A stretch of 64,000 nucleotides of DNA from Clostridiales bacterium. GTDB taxonomy: Bacteria > Bacillota > Clostridia > Saccharofermentanales > Saccharofermentanaceae. Positions within the stretch are counted from its first letter, which is position 1. Each line of letters starts with the position of its first letter. The translations under genes were made by a program, and so were the position numbers. The DNA is taken from contig JAFXMZ010000022.1 in the NCBI GenBank assembly GCA_017529925.1, positions 124,001-188,000 on the forward strand, written 5' to 3'. Shown here in pieces: positions 27,549-37,049 of the stretch. The notes under the pieces are model-generated. The model saw nothing but the letters and a program-made list of their open reading frames with translations. It was not told the DNA's origin and made no database searches.

Positions 27549-28994
27549 TCAGAGCATCCTGGATCTTCTGCGGTATTCGTCTTCGGCGCGCCTTTTCAGC
27601 TTTCTCCTGTAGACTACTATCGAGTAGAGGAGTATAAGGATCAGAACGACAACGGCTATGGCTCCTATAAGGATCTTCTTTAAGCCGGTCCAGACTGATG
27701 CCTTCTCGGGAGTAAGTTCTATTACTTTATCCTTTGTTGCGATAACGATATGGATATGACCGACCTGATATGTCTTTCCGTCGGCATATCTCTTGCAAAG
27801 CGGTATCTCAAAAGTCTGCTCTTCAAGTGTGGGATCTATCCTGACCTTTGACAGTTCCGCATATCCGGTGCATCCGAGCGCGATCCTTGAGGATGTAGTC
27901 GTCAGATAATCCGAGACAAATACGTTGTTCTCCATGACCTTGAGATTTGTATCGATAAGCTTGGCGTTGATCTGGTTGATCGTATCCTTTGTTATCACAT
28001 CAAACTCGGTGGGGTCTATCCTTATCGTCGAAAAGGAGGTAAATCCGCACTCGAACATGTTGATCATGTCGAGGTAGCGAACATCGGAATTGGTCGAACC
28101 GAGTATTACACCGACGAGCGTCCTGTCATTCTTCCTGGCACCTGCGGCCAGTGTAAATCCGGCGGTCTCCGTGTGCCCGGTCTTTCCACCGATATAGTAG
28201 TCATAAGAATATTCCTGCGTGGAGATGAACCTGTTCAGGTTTACGATATTACGCGTATCGCTGTAGATGTTGGTGGGTTCCATCGTATACTGATATGTTG
28301 TCGCTATCTTGCAGAAATCAGGATGGCTTATAGCCTCCTCGAAAATGAGAGCCATATCGTAAGCCGAAGTCGTGTTGTTGACGTCGGCATAACCGTATGC
28401 AGTCGTAAAATGAGTATGTTTGCAGCCGAGCTCAGCTGCTCTCTCATTCATCATATTGCAGAAGTCTCTTTCTGTTCCGCCCATATGGATCGCAAGAGCT
28501 AATGCGGCATCATTTGCCGAAAGGAGCATGGATGCATAGATAAGATCCTTGACAGCGACCTGTTCTCCTGATGTTACTCCAAGCATCTGGTAGTCTTCCG
28601 GAATAGAGTAATACATTTCCGGAGTGATGGTGATTATCTCTTCGGGATCGAGGTTCTCTATAGCCAGAAGGACGGTCATTACCTTTGTGACCGATGCGGG
28701 CTCGAGAGGCTGATCGATATTCTTTCCCAGAAGAACGGTATCGGAATCAGTATCATAGAGGATATATGATGTTCCGGTAACTGAGGGAGCATTTGCGGGG
28801 ACCTCGTTAAGAAGATCCGTATGTGATTCGTTTATACTGACGATGCCGTCATCGGGATCGTCGGGTGTCAGCGTCTCCGATGCCTCTGTTTCATCCTCTG
28901 CGGATACGAAGGGACGTACGTAAAGTGAAAGCGGCGACAGGAGAGCCACTGCAACAGATATGGTCAATAACTTTTTAAGGATCTGTTTATTCAT
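27549..28994 (-). CDS. D-alanyl-D-alanine carboxypeptidase (DacF-like PBP)
   Basis: 481 residues. An uncleaved or cleavable N-terminal membrane segment (about 10-30) is followed by the S11 penicillin-binding domain, with SVTK (EPASVTKVMT, Ser near 101), SAN (LLSANDAALALA) and KTG (GGKTGHTETAG). A C-terminal beta domain precedes a second membrane anchor (about 440-462) and a basic tail. Enzymes of this class trim the terminal D-Ala of peptidoglycan stem peptides. ATG 28994 has no ribosome binding site: a TATATT -10 (29002-29007, TG-extended) ends exactly 7 bases upstream. Confidence 0.93.
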   Translation of the reverse strand: MNKQILKKLLTISVAVALLSPLSLYVRPFVSAEDETEASETLTPDDPDDGIVSINESHTDLLNEVPANAPSVTGTSYILYDTDSDTVLLGKNIDQPLEPASVTKVMTVLLAIENLDPEEIITITPEMYYSIPEDYQMLGVTSGEQVAVKDLIYASMLLSANDAALALAIHMGGTERDFCNMMNERAAELGCKHTHFTTAYGYADVNNTTSAYDMALIFEEAISHPDFCKIATTYQYTMEPTNIYSDTRNIVNLNRFISTQEYSYDYYIGGKTGHTETAGFTLAAGARKNDRTLVGVILGSTNSDVRYLDMINMFECGFTSFSTIRIDPTEFDVITKDTINQINAKLIDTNLKVMENNVFVSDYLTTTSSRIALGCTGYAELSKVRIDPTLEEQTFEIPLCKRYADGKTYQVGHIHIVIATKDKVIELTPEKASVWTGLKKILIGAIAVVVLILILLYSIVVYRRKLKRRAEDEYRRRSRML

Positions 28995-29010
28995 ACTTCT
29001 AAATATATCA
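28995..29010 (-). promoter_or_regulatory. carboxypeptidase promoter, probable leaderless start
   Basis: Minus-strand TGATATATT (hexamer 29002-29007), then seven bases and ATG 28994. There is no Shine-Dalgarno. Confidence 0.55.
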
Positions 29011-29029
29011 CAATATTAGGCTAAACATA

Positions 29030-29038
29030 TGGTAAAAT
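29030..29038 (+). promoter_or_regulatory. miaB-mutSL-miaA promoter
   Basis: Extended -10 TGGTAAAAT (hexamer 29033-29038). It gives a leader of about 22 bases containing a GAGGTG ribosome binding site before ATG 29067. Confidence 0.5.
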
Positions 29039-29066
29039 AGATCGGATAAAGAATTGAGGTGAAAAG

Positions 29067-30518
29067 ATGACGGTAGTTAGGGTCAAAGGCGAAGATATGA
29101 TCGCCGTAAAGGATGCATCTTCCGAGCTTAAGGCTTACTTTGAAAGCCTTTCGAGGTCGAAGGGAAGAGACATTACATATACCGTCAGGACCTACGGCTG
29201 TCAGCTTAATGAGTCGGATTCGGAGAAGCTCGAGGGCATGCTCATATCCTTCGGCCTCAAAAAGTGTGAGGACAGTATCCCGGATCTCGTGATCCTCAAT
29301 ACATGTTCGGTCAGGGAGAATGCGGAGGACCGCCTCTTCGGCAATCTCGGAGAGTTCAAGGCCGCCATGAGGGAAGACAGTGACAGGCTCCTTATCGTAT
29401 GCGGATGCATGATGAAAGTTAAGGAGAATGTCGACAGGATAAAGAAGAGCTTCCCGTACGTAGATCTCGTTTTCGATCCGCAGAACCTTCACAGATTTCC
29501 CGTTCTCCTGCTTCAGAAGATAAAGAGGCACAAGCAGCTCACGGATATCTCGATCGATGATTATATCGCCGATGATACGCTCCTCGACATAAGAAGGCAG
29601 AGGAAGTTCAGGGCACTGGTCCCGATAATGTACGGCTGCAATAACTTCTGTACCTATTGTATCGTTCCCTATACGAGAGGAAGGGAGAGGTCAAGGGACT
29701 ATGAGCTCATAATGAAAGACCTGAAGGATCTTTCGGATGCAGGATATAAGGAGATAATGCTGCTGGGGCAGAATGTCAATTCCTACACGGCCTATGACAA
29801 GCCCTATTTCCCGCAGCTGCTCCGCGATGCCGCCGAGAAGTTCGACTTTAAGAGGATAAGGTTCATGTCCTCACATCCCAAGGATATATCTGACGAGGTG
29901 ATAGACATTATGGCTTCCCACGACAATATCGAGAAGCATCTCCATCTTCCTCTTCAGAGCGGATCCGACAGGATACTCAAGGCAATGAACAGACCTTATA
30001 CGAAGGAGAAGTTCCTGAAGACTGCGATGAGGTTCAGGGAGATGATTTCTGACGGGTCCCTGTCAACAGATATAATAGTCGGCTTCCCGGGTGAGACTGA
30101 AGAGGATTTCCTCGAGACCCTTGACGTCGTGAAGAAGGTGGGATTTGATTCGGCATTCACGTTCCAGTATTCGCCGAGACCCGGTACCGTAGCGGCAAAG
30201 ATGGAAGGAAGGCTTTCCCCTGAAGTGATGAGGGACCGCTTTTCGAGGCTCCTGGAGATACAGAATGATCTGGCATACAGGTCCAATCAGGCGAAGGTAG
30301 GAAAGACCGAAGATGTCCTTATCGAAGGCGAGAGTTCGGGTGACAGTAATGTCCTGACAGGAAGGACGTCGTCTTTCCATCTGATCAACTTTACGATCCC
30401 GGATGAGCTTAAGATCGAAGGTTATTCTTCGAATGATTACGAAGGAATGATGTGCCGCGTACGTTTTACGGAGGCAAGACCGTATTCCGTAGACGGAATA
30501 ATGGAGAGTTTTATATAA
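29067..30518 (+). CDS. miaB: tRNA-2-methylthio-N6-dimethylallyladenosine synthase
   Basis: 483 residues, radical SAM methylthiotransferase that adds the methylthio group to i6A37 of tRNA. The N-terminal domain has YGCQLNESDSEKLEG and CSVRENAEDRLFG (auxiliary cluster cysteines). The radical SAM motif is GCNNFCTYCIVPYTRGRERS, with HLPLQSGSDRILKAMNR and a C-terminal TRAM domain (about 415-480). It is the first gene of miaB-mutS-mutL-miaA, so the enzyme that makes its substrate (MiaA) is the last gene of the same transcript. The stop is directly followed by mutS. Confidence 0.96.
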   Translation: MTVVRVKGEDMIAVKDASSELKAYFESLSRSKGRDITYTVRTYGCQLNESDSEKLEGMLISFGLKKCEDSIPDLVILNTCSVRENAEDRLFGNLGEFKAAMREDSDRLLIVCGCMMKVKENVDRIKKSFPYVDLVFDPQNLHRFPVLLLQKIKRHKQLTDISIDDYIADDTLLDIRRQRKFRALVPIMYGCNNFCTYCIVPYTRGRERSRDYELIMKDLKDLSDAGYKEIMLLGQNVNSYTAYDKPYFPQLLRDAAEKFDFKRIRFMSSHPKDISDEVIDIMASHDNIEKHLHLPLQSGSDRILKAMNRPYTKEKFLKTAMRFREMISDGSLSTDIIVGFPGETEEDFLETLDVVKKVGFDSAFTFQYSPRPGTVAAKMEGRLSPEVMRDRFSRLLEIQNDLAYRSNQAKVGKTEDVLIEGESSGDSNVLTGRTSSFHLINFTIPDELKIEGYSSNDYEGMMCRVRFTEARPYSVDGIMESFI

Positions 30519-33212
30519 ATGGGCGCTAATGAACTAAGACTTGCTGATATGAACTATGAGTCACTGTCTCCGATGATGCAGCAGTATGCTGATACCAAGA
30601 AAAAACTCGGGGATACGATACTCTTCTACAGGCTCGGAGACTTTTATGAGATGTTCTTTGATGATGCGCTCTACGTTTCCAAGACTCTCGAGCTTACGCT
30701 GACACAGAGGGACTGCGGATCGAATATGCGAGCTCCGATGTGCGGGGTGCCTCATCATGCTTTCCAGACATATGCGAACAGACTCGTTTCGATGGGACAT
30801 AAGGTCGCTATCTGCGAGCAGCTTGAAGATCCCGCTCTGGCGAAAGGCCTTGTAAAGAGGGGCATAGTAAAGATCCTTACTCCGGGTACGATCACTGATA
30901 CGACGGGACTTGATGAGAGCAGGAATAACTTCCTCATGAGCATCTGCTGCGTGGGCAACCAGTTCGGTGTTGCTGTCTCTGATATTACGACAGGTGAATT
31001 TGAAGCAACGGAGCTCATCTTCGCTGATAACGGAGAACACCTGATAAACCTTCTTGGCAAATACCGTCCGTCCGAGATCGTTCACAATGATGCATTTTCA
31101 TCAACAAGGGAATATGAAGTCATCTCGAAAGGGATGAATACTTCGTTTACCCTCATGAATGACAGGGAATTCTCGTCCAAGGCATTCCTGTCGAGGAAGG
31201 ACATTACCGTAGAAGGCAAGGATAAGTTCAGGGAAGGCGAGCTGATGTATTCTGCATGTGAGGCCCTGCTTCGATATGCTGAAGAGACCCAGGTGGATAA
31301 ACCTGTCCACCTCTGCAAGGTAAGATGCTTTAGGATCTCCGAGACAATGGAGCTCGATCTTACGACGAGGATCAATCTCGAACTGACGTCTACTATAAGG
31401 ACAAATTCCAAGAGAGGATCGCTTTTGTGGGCGATCGACAGGACCAGGACGGCTATGGGCGGAAGGCTGCTGCGCAAGTGGGTAGAAGAACCGCTAATAG
31501 TCACATCTTCGATCAATTCAAGGCTCGATGCTGTGGAGGAAGCGAACGGCAAGTTCATGGCACGCCAGGAGATAATGGAAGGGCTTACGGGCTTTTACGA
31601 TATAGAACGCCTGGCATCGAAAGCATCGCTCGGCTCCATAAACGCGAGGGAGATGCTCTCGCTGAAGAATTCTATAGCCAAGCTCCCGTTCCTCATAGGC
31701 ATATGCGAAGGCTTCTCAAAAGGAACTTTCAGGGAGATAAAGTCCCTGCTCGATCCGATGGAAGATCTTCACGACCTCCTCGAGAGAGCCATATGCGACG
31801 ATCCGCCCGTTACCATAAAGGACGGCGGCATCATAAAGACAGGCTATAACAGTGAATGCGACGAATTAAAGAACATAGCGACAAATGCCAAGGAATATAT
31901 CCTTTCTCTCGAAGCAAGAGAAAGGGAGAGGACAGGGATCCGCAACCTGAAGATCGGTTATAACAGGGTATTCGGTTACTATGTCGATGTCCCGAGGAGC
32001 AATACGACCGAGCTTCCTCCTGAATATGTCAGGAAGCAGACTCTTGCGAATAACGAGAGGTATATCTCTCCCGAACTTAAGGAACTTGAGGATAAGATAC
32101 TTGGAGCCGAGACAAGAAGGACGGCACTTGAGTATGAGCTTTTCGTTGAGATCAGAGACCGCGTGAACCATGTAAGCTCAAGACTCTTCGGATGTGCCAG
32201 GGCAGTTGCTCTCCTCGATGTCATAACGTCTCTTGCCCAGCTTGCGTCAGATGAGGGATATGTAAGGCCGGTGGTCGACAATTCGGATGTTCTCGAGATC
32301 GAGAACGGACGCCATCCCGTCGTCGAAAAGATGCTCGACCGTGACGAGAGGTTTATCCCCAATGATACAGAGCTTAATGACAAGGACCGCCTGATGGTTC
32401 TGACAGGACCTAACATGGCCGGTAAATCAACATATATGAGACAGGTGGCCATCATAGTACTTATGGCACAGATAGGATCCTTCGTTCCTGCATCAAAAGC
32501 CCATATAGGACTTGTAGATCAGATATTCACGAGGATCGGCGCTTCAGATGATATATCGATGGGCCAGTCCACGTTCATGGTCGAGATGAAGGAAGTGTCT
32601 GCGATACTCCGTAATGCGACCAGAAAGAGCCTGCTGCTCCTTGACGAGGTGGGAAGAGGAACATCGACTTATGACGGACTGTCGATCGCATGGGCAGTCA
32701 TCGAGTATATAATCGACACCAATATCCTTTATGCGAGGACAATATTCGCGACTCATTACCATGAGCTCAACCGTCTCGAAAGGATGAGCCACGGAGTGTT
32801 CAACTGCCATGTCGATGTTAAGGAAAACGACAAAGGAGTTACTTTCCTTCATAAGATCGTTCCGGGAGGAACATCTGACAGCTACGGTATAGAGGTTGCA
32901 AGGCTGGCAGGTATCCCCGAGGGAGTGCTTCAGAGGAGCCGTGCGATCCTGAAGGAACTCGAACGTGTCGGCGACTTCAAGGTCATGGGCAATACCGAGA
33001 TGGAGGGAGGCTCTCTGACGCTTTCATCGTCCGCTATGCCGGGGCAGGAGTCATTCTTTAATCCTGATAATGTTGTCTACCGCAAGGAGGATAAGATCAG
33101 AAGGACCGTCCGTGAACTGGACATTACGAAGGTGACGCCGCTCGAAGCCATGAATATCCTCTACGGACTTACGGAGGCAGTCAAAGAGGAGGACAGAGAT
33201 GAGCAGGATTAA
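30519..33212 (+). CDS. mutS: DNA mismatch repair protein MutS
   Basis: 897 residues. The mismatch-recognition domain is at the start (SPMMQQYADTKKKLGDTILFYRLGDFYEMF, in which the Phe-x-Glu contact is expected). The ATPase has Walker A GPNMAGKST (about 630-638), DEVGRGTSTYDG and FATHYHEL. MutS binds mismatches and recruits MutL. The ATG follows the miaB TAA without a gap, and mutL overlaps its end by 14 bases, so translation is coupled. Confidence 0.97.
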   Translation: MGANELRLADMNYESLSPMMQQYADTKKKLGDTILFYRLGDFYEMFFDDALYVSKTLELTLTQRDCGSNMRAPMCGVPHHAFQTYANRLVSMGHKVAICEQLEDPALAKGLVKRGIVKILTPGTITDTTGLDESRNNFLMSICCVGNQFGVAVSDITTGEFEATELIFADNGEHLINLLGKYRPSEIVHNDAFSSTREYEVISKGMNTSFTLMNDREFSSKAFLSRKDITVEGKDKFREGELMYSACEALLRYAEETQVDKPVHLCKVRCFRISETMELDLTTRINLELTSTIRTNSKRGSLLWAIDRTRTAMGGRLLRKWVEEPLIVTSSINSRLDAVEEANGKFMARQEIMEGLTGFYDIERLASKASLGSINAREMLSLKNSIAKLPFLIGICEGFSKGTFREIKSLLDPMEDLHDLLERAICDDPPVTIKDGGIIKTGYNSECDELKNIATNAKEYILSLEARERERTGIRNLKIGYNRVFGYYVDVPRSNTTELPPEYVRKQTLANNERYISPELKELEDKILGAETRRTALEYELFVEIRDRVNHVSSRLFGCARAVALLDVITSLAQLASDEGYVRPVVDNSDVLEIENGRHPVVEKMLDRDERFIPNDTELNDKDRLMVLTGPNMAGKSTYMRQVAIIVLMAQIGSFVPASKAHIGLVDQIFTRIGASDDISMGQSTFMVEMKEVSAILRNATRKSLLLLDEVGRGTSTYDGLSIAWAVIEYIIDTNILYARTIFATHYHELNRLERMSHGVFNCHVDVKENDKGVTFLHKIVPGGTSDSYGIEVARLAGIPEGVLQRSRAILKELERVGDFKVMGNTEMEGGSLTLSSSAMPGQESFFNPDNVVYRKEDKIRRTVRELDITKVTPLEAMNILYGLTEAVKEEDRDEQD

Positions 33213-35145
33213 AGTTCTCGATCCGCAGACTGCAAACAGTATCAAGGCGGGAGAAGTCATTGAAAGGCCGGTATCGGTCGTCAAGGAACTTGTTGATAAC
33301 AGCATCGATGCCGGTTCGACAAGGATAAGGATCGAATTCGAGAACGGCGGTATCTCACTCATCAGGGTTACGGATAACGGCATCGGCATGGATCCCGAAG
33401 ATGCCGAGAAATGCTTCCTCATACATGCAACTTCCAAGATCACTACGATCGAGGATATATATGATCTTTCGACGATGGGATTCAGAGGTGAGGCGCTCGC
33501 GTCGATAGGAGCATGTTCCGAGGTGACTCTCCTTACAAAGATGGCCGATCAGAATGAAGGAACACTCATAAGATATAAAGACGGATCTCTTCAGGAGATA
33601 AAGCAGGCGCCTTCTGATACTGGAACTGTCGTTACGGTAAAAGACCTTTTCGCGAATATACCTGCAAGATATAAATTCCTCAAGAAGGACTCCACCGAAG
33701 GTATGTATATCTGCGGAATGGTCGAGAAGATGGCTATCGTCAATCCGCATATCGCTTTCAGGCTCTTCAAGGACGGGAAGGAGGTATTCTCAACGCCTGG
33801 AAACGGAGATATGAAAGATACGATCTACAGTCTCTACGGGAAGTCTGTTACGGAAGGTCTCATACCTCTTGAATATGAGAATGAGGGCATGAAGCTCAGG
33901 GGATTTGTTTCCGTTCCTTCAACTACCAGAGGCAACAGGGGAATGCAGTATGTCTATGTCAATGACAGGAATATAAAGAATACATCAGTTACTGCCGCGA
34001 TAGATGAAGCTTACAGGAACAGCGTTATGAAGAACAGGTTCCCGATCTGTTTCATATGCATCTATGTTCCGTCCGGCGGAGTCGACGTCAATGTCCATCC
34101 CCGTAAGGAGGAAGTCAAGTTTTCAAATGAGAGCGATGTCTTCAGGCTCGTATATCACGGTATAAAGAATGCACTTGCAGCGAAGGACGGTACAGATTCG
34201 GATGCGGCTTTCGAGAGTGTCAGACAGGACCGTGAGGCTGAGAAGGACAGTTCTCTTGATATGACATCCAAGTCGCTTAAGAGAACCTCATATCAGCCTG
34301 AACAGATCAGGATCGATCAGTCTTCCTTATCTGCAACAAATGATCTTCTTGCCATTCTTTCAGGCTTTAAGCCGGATATAGAAGAGATATCGGGACAAAA
34401 AGCGGAAGAGGAGACATCTCCGGAAGCCGTGCTGCCCAAAGCTGTTGATACGGATGCGAAGTCTGCGGGGTATGATGTTCCCGCCCAAGGAGACGTAATA
34501 CCATCCGGTACAAAGGAGATAACAGGAGACCTTAAGGAACTTCTTAATTCAGAGTTTAAAGGATTTCTGTTCGCGACTTATATCATCATGCAGTCGGATA
34601 CGTGCTTTTTCCTGGTCGATCAGCATGCAGCTCATGAGAGAGTGCTGTATGAGAAGTTTATGAAGAAGAGAAAAGCTCAGGATTCTGCGGCTTCCGATGT
34701 ACAGGATCTGCTCGTCCCGCAGATCGTGGAACTGACTGCTATGGACTATTCATTCGTATCTGATAATCTCGGCAGGTTCAGGGATGAGGGATTTGATATC
34801 GATCCTTTGGGCAATAACCAGATCGCCCTGAGGTCGATCCCGCTGGCGGATAAGGCCGCTTCGAGGCTCAAGTCCATGGATAAGCCTTCGGTCATCTTCG
34901 AGAATATACTTTCGTCAATGAAGCGTGATGTTCCCGCGAAGAACAGTACATGGTATTCGCTCATCCAGACGACAGCATGCAAGGCTGCGATCAAAGCCCA
35001 TGATGTGATAAGCAGGGAAGAGGCGCTTGAGCTTATAGGTCAGCTCAGGGATCTTGAGGATCCGTATCATTGTGCACACGGAAGACCGACATTTATCAGG
35101 ATCGAACAGACTGATCTCGAGAAGAGATTCAAAAGGATAGTATGA
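33199..35145 (+). CDS. mutL: DNA mismatch repair protein MutL, endonuclease type
   Basis: 648 residues. The N-terminal GHKL ATPase has GEVIERPVSVVKELVDNSIDAG, DNGIGM and GFRGEAL. The linker (about 335-445) is acidic and variable. The C-terminal domain carries DQHAAHERVLYE near residue 473, which fits the DQHA(x2)E(x4)E metal site of nicking MutL proteins found in bacteria that lack MutH. It overlaps mutS (14 bases) and miaA (4 bases, ATGA). Confidence 0.96.
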   Translation: MSRIKVLDPQTANSIKAGEVIERPVSVVKELVDNSIDAGSTRIRIEFENGGISLIRVTDNGIGMDPEDAEKCFLIHATSKITTIEDIYDLSTMGFRGEALASIGACSEVTLLTKMADQNEGTLIRYKDGSLQEIKQAPSDTGTVVTVKDLFANIPARYKFLKKDSTEGMYICGMVEKMAIVNPHIAFRLFKDGKEVFSTPGNGDMKDTIYSLYGKSVTEGLIPLEYENEGMKLRGFVSVPSTTRGNRGMQYVYVNDRNIKNTSVTAAIDEAYRNSVMKNRFPICFICIYVPSGGVDVNVHPRKEEVKFSNESDVFRLVYHGIKNALAAKDGTDSDAAFESVRQDREAEKDSSLDMTSKSLKRTSYQPEQIRIDQSSLSATNDLLAILSGFKPDIEEISGQKAEEETSPEAVLPKAVDTDAKSAGYDVPAQGDVIPSGTKEITGDLKELLNSEFKGFLFATYIIMQSDTCFFLVDQHAAHERVLYEKFMKKRKAQDSAASDVQDLLVPQIVELTAMDYSFVSDNLGRFRDEGFDIDPLGNNQIALRSIPLADKAASRLKSMDKPSVIFENILSSMKRDVPAKNSTWYSLIQTTACKAAIKAHDVISREEALELIGQLRDLEDPYHCAHGRPTFIRIEQTDLEKRFKRIV

Positions 35146-36137
35146 CCAGGATCCCTTTACAGACTATTGAAGATAAAGTGCCGGGATTCCGTTATATCCC
35201 TGTTATCTGCGGCCCTACCGGCGGAGGCAAGAGTGCCGTTGCGAATGAGCTGTGCAGGATGACGGGAGGAGAACTCGTTTCATGTGATTCCATGCAGATC
35301 TATAAAGGTCTCGATATAGGTACGGCAAAACCCTCTGCAGAAGAACAGCAGGGGATAAAGCACCATCTGATCGATATCGTTGAACCTGACAGGAGCTTCT
35401 CCGTTAATGATTTTCTTCAGTGCTGTTTTGAAGCGATCGACGATATACTGTCGCGAGGTGTACTTCCTGTCCTCTGCGGAGGTACGGGTCAATATATATC
35501 CGCATTGAGGGACGGGATAAGATATGTTGACGAACCGGTTCCCGAAGAGCTGATATCACGGCTTTATTCAGAATACGAAAGATCTGAAGAGGACAAAGAC
35601 AGGATCTATAAGGAACTGTGCGATGCCGATCCCGAAGCAGCGGAGAAGATACACAGGAATAATACACGACGCGTCGTCAGGGCTCTTGCTGTCTATAAAG
35701 CGACAGGAAAGACATTTACGAAGTGGAATGAGGAATCAAAAAAGACAGGTCCGATGTTCCCGTTCATGCTTTTCGAGCCGGATTATGAAGAATGCAGGGA
35801 TATCCTCTATTCCAGGATTAACAGGCGCGTTGATCAGATGATGGAGCAGGGACTCGAAGGGGAGGCGGACAGACTTTATGCCGATCATCCCGACCGTTCA
35901 TCGACCGCATTCCAGGCGATAGGATATAAGGAATTCGCTCCTTATATCGATGGGAAGGAAGGATATGACCTTGATAAGGTGTCATATGATATAAAGCTCA
36001 ATACCAGACATTATGCCAAGAGGCAGCTTACCTGGTTCCGGTATATCGATGATATAGTAAAGCTCAGATGGGATGAAGAACCCGGAGTAAATGCGGGAAT
36101 CATCATAAGGAATATTAGAGCCGATAATATTCCATAA
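35142..36137 (+). CDS. miaA: tRNA dimethylallyltransferase
   Basis: 331 residues. It transfers the dimethylallyl group to A37 of tRNAs reading UNN codons, making the substrate of MiaB. The P-loop is GPTGGGKSAVA (about 24-34), which differs slightly from the usual GPTAVGKT. CDSMQIYKGLDIGTAKP and HHLIDIVEPDRSFSVNDF follow. AIGYKEF near 270 and the RQLTWFR segment near 300 are also typical. It is the last gene of the operon, followed by a terminator at 36177. Confidence 0.95.
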   Translation: MTRIPLQTIEDKVPGFRYIPVICGPTGGGKSAVANELCRMTGGELVSCDSMQIYKGLDIGTAKPSAEEQQGIKHHLIDIVEPDRSFSVNDFLQCCFEAIDDILSRGVLPVLCGGTGQYISALRDGIRYVDEPVPEELISRLYSEYERSEEDKDRIYKELCDADPEAAEKIHRNNTRRVVRALAVYKATGKTFTKWNEESKKTGPMFPFMLFEPDYEECRDILYSRINRRVDQMMEQGLEGEADRLYADHPDRSSTAFQAIGYKEFAPYIDGKEGYDLDKVSYDIKLNTRHYAKRQLTWFRYIDDIVKLRWDEEPGVNAGIIIRNIRADNIP

Positions 36138-36176
36138 AGTGAATATTATCCTAAAGCATAATTGTTTTTTGTCCCG

Positions 36177-36203
36177 AAAAAGCAATTATATATTGCTTTT
36201 TTA
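36177..36203 (+). terminator. terminator of the miaB-mutS-mutL-miaA operon
   Basis: AAAAAGCAAT pairs with ATTGCTTTTT around a TATAT loop, with T-run TTTTTT. Confidence 0.75.
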
Positions 36204-36209
36204 ATGAAA

Positions 36210-36246
36210 CTCCCTTCATAGCCTGCTATATTCGGCATGAAGGGAG
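36210..36246 (-). terminator. lexA terminator
   Basis: A 10-bp perfect outer stem (36210-36219 with 36237-36246) plus inner GCC/GGC. Read on the minus strand it is followed by TTTCATT, 29 bases after the lexA stop. Confidence 0.65.
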
Positions 36247-36274
36247 GTGATCTTCTTGAACAGAGAAATGGATA

Positions 36275-36961
36275 TCAGCTGATCGAGTATCTGTGAAGGC
36301 CGACGACTTTGCCGAGTACCCTGCATCCTTCGGTATTGAAAGGGATGGGGGAATAGAGGTCATTCTCGGGAAAGAGATAAGGAACACCATTGAACTTCCC
36401 GTATCTCTTGACAGTTGCTTCGTCATTGATGAGCGCTGCGATGATATCGCCTTCATCGCAGGAATCCTGCTTCCTGACGATGATCAGGTCACCGTCAAGG
36501 ATGTGAGCGTCGATCATGCTCGTACCGCTTACGCGAAGGAGGAAGCAGTCATCAGATCCTATCATGGACCTGTTAACATAAACGGCTTCATCATGATCTT
36601 CATGGGCATATATGGGAAGACCTGCCGTTATCTTACCGAGCAGGGGCAGCTCGACCAGATCAGATCTTAACGGAGTAACTGAGGCCTCAGCGGGCTTCGG
36701 TGACTCAACAGGAGTATCATCCTCCATATTCTTTATGATGATGGCGCGGCGGAGACCGGGACGGTATTCGATCTTACCCATCTCGTCAAGCTTGCGCAGG
36801 TAGGTATGGACAGAGGAGGTGGACTTAAGCTCGGCTCCCTTGCAGATGTCTCTGACTGAAGGCGATATGGCATTCTCACGGATGTACTTCCTGACATATT
36901 GGTAAACGCGGTCTATCGTCTTGAGGGACTTGCTCTCATGAGATGTTGATTTGTCTGACAT
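36275..36961 (-). CDS. lexA: LexA repressor
   Basis: 228 residues from ATG 36961, fixed by GGAGG 6-10 bases upstream. A TTG four codons earlier overlaps that site and is not used. It has an N-terminal winged helix (about 10-70: VRDICKGAELKSTSSVHTYLRKL), an acidic linker, the self-cleavage Ala-Gly in LLGKITAGLPI, the catalytic Ser in SGTSMID and the catalytic Lys in NDEATVKRY. RecA filaments trigger its cleavage, releasing SOS genes. Its own promoter carries an SOS operator overlapping the -35 (see 36992-37030), so it is autoregulated. Confidence 0.96.
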   Translation of the reverse strand: MSDKSTSHESKSLKTIDRVYQYVRKYIRENAISPSVRDICKGAELKSTSSVHTYLRKLDEMGKIEYRPGLRRAIIIKNMEDDTPVESPKPAEASVTPLRSDLVELPLLGKITAGLPIYAHEDHDEAVYVNRSMIGSDDCFLLRVSGTSMIDAHILDGDLIIVRKQDSCDEGDIIAALINDEATVKRYGKFNGVPYLFPENDLYSPIPFNTEGCRVLGKVVGLHRYSIS

Positions 36962-36991
36962 AACGGCCTCCAAACATATTTTCTTTATATA

Positions 36992-37030
36992 ATCATATCA
37001 AAAATCGGGCTGATGTCAAACACTTGTTCT
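36992..37030 (-). promoter_or_regulatory. lexA promoter with SOS operator
   Basis: On the minus strand: TTGACA (37014-37019), 16 bases, TATGAT (36992-36997). GAACAAGTGTTT (37018-37029) matches the Gram-positive SOS core GAAC-RNRY-GTTY and overlaps the -35. The same site lies 20 bases upstream of the divergent gene at 37050, so LexA may control both. Confidence 0.75.
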
Positions 37031-37049
37031 GTTTTCGAAAGGATCGATT

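Noticed and set aside
36240..36280. AAGGGAGGTGATC, a near-perfect anti-16S sequence, followed by TTG and a short open frame (8 codons)
   Set aside because: It is the right arm of the lexA terminator hairpin and the reading frame ends within the 3' end of lexA. Chance is the simpler view, though a tiny leader peptide cannot be excluded.
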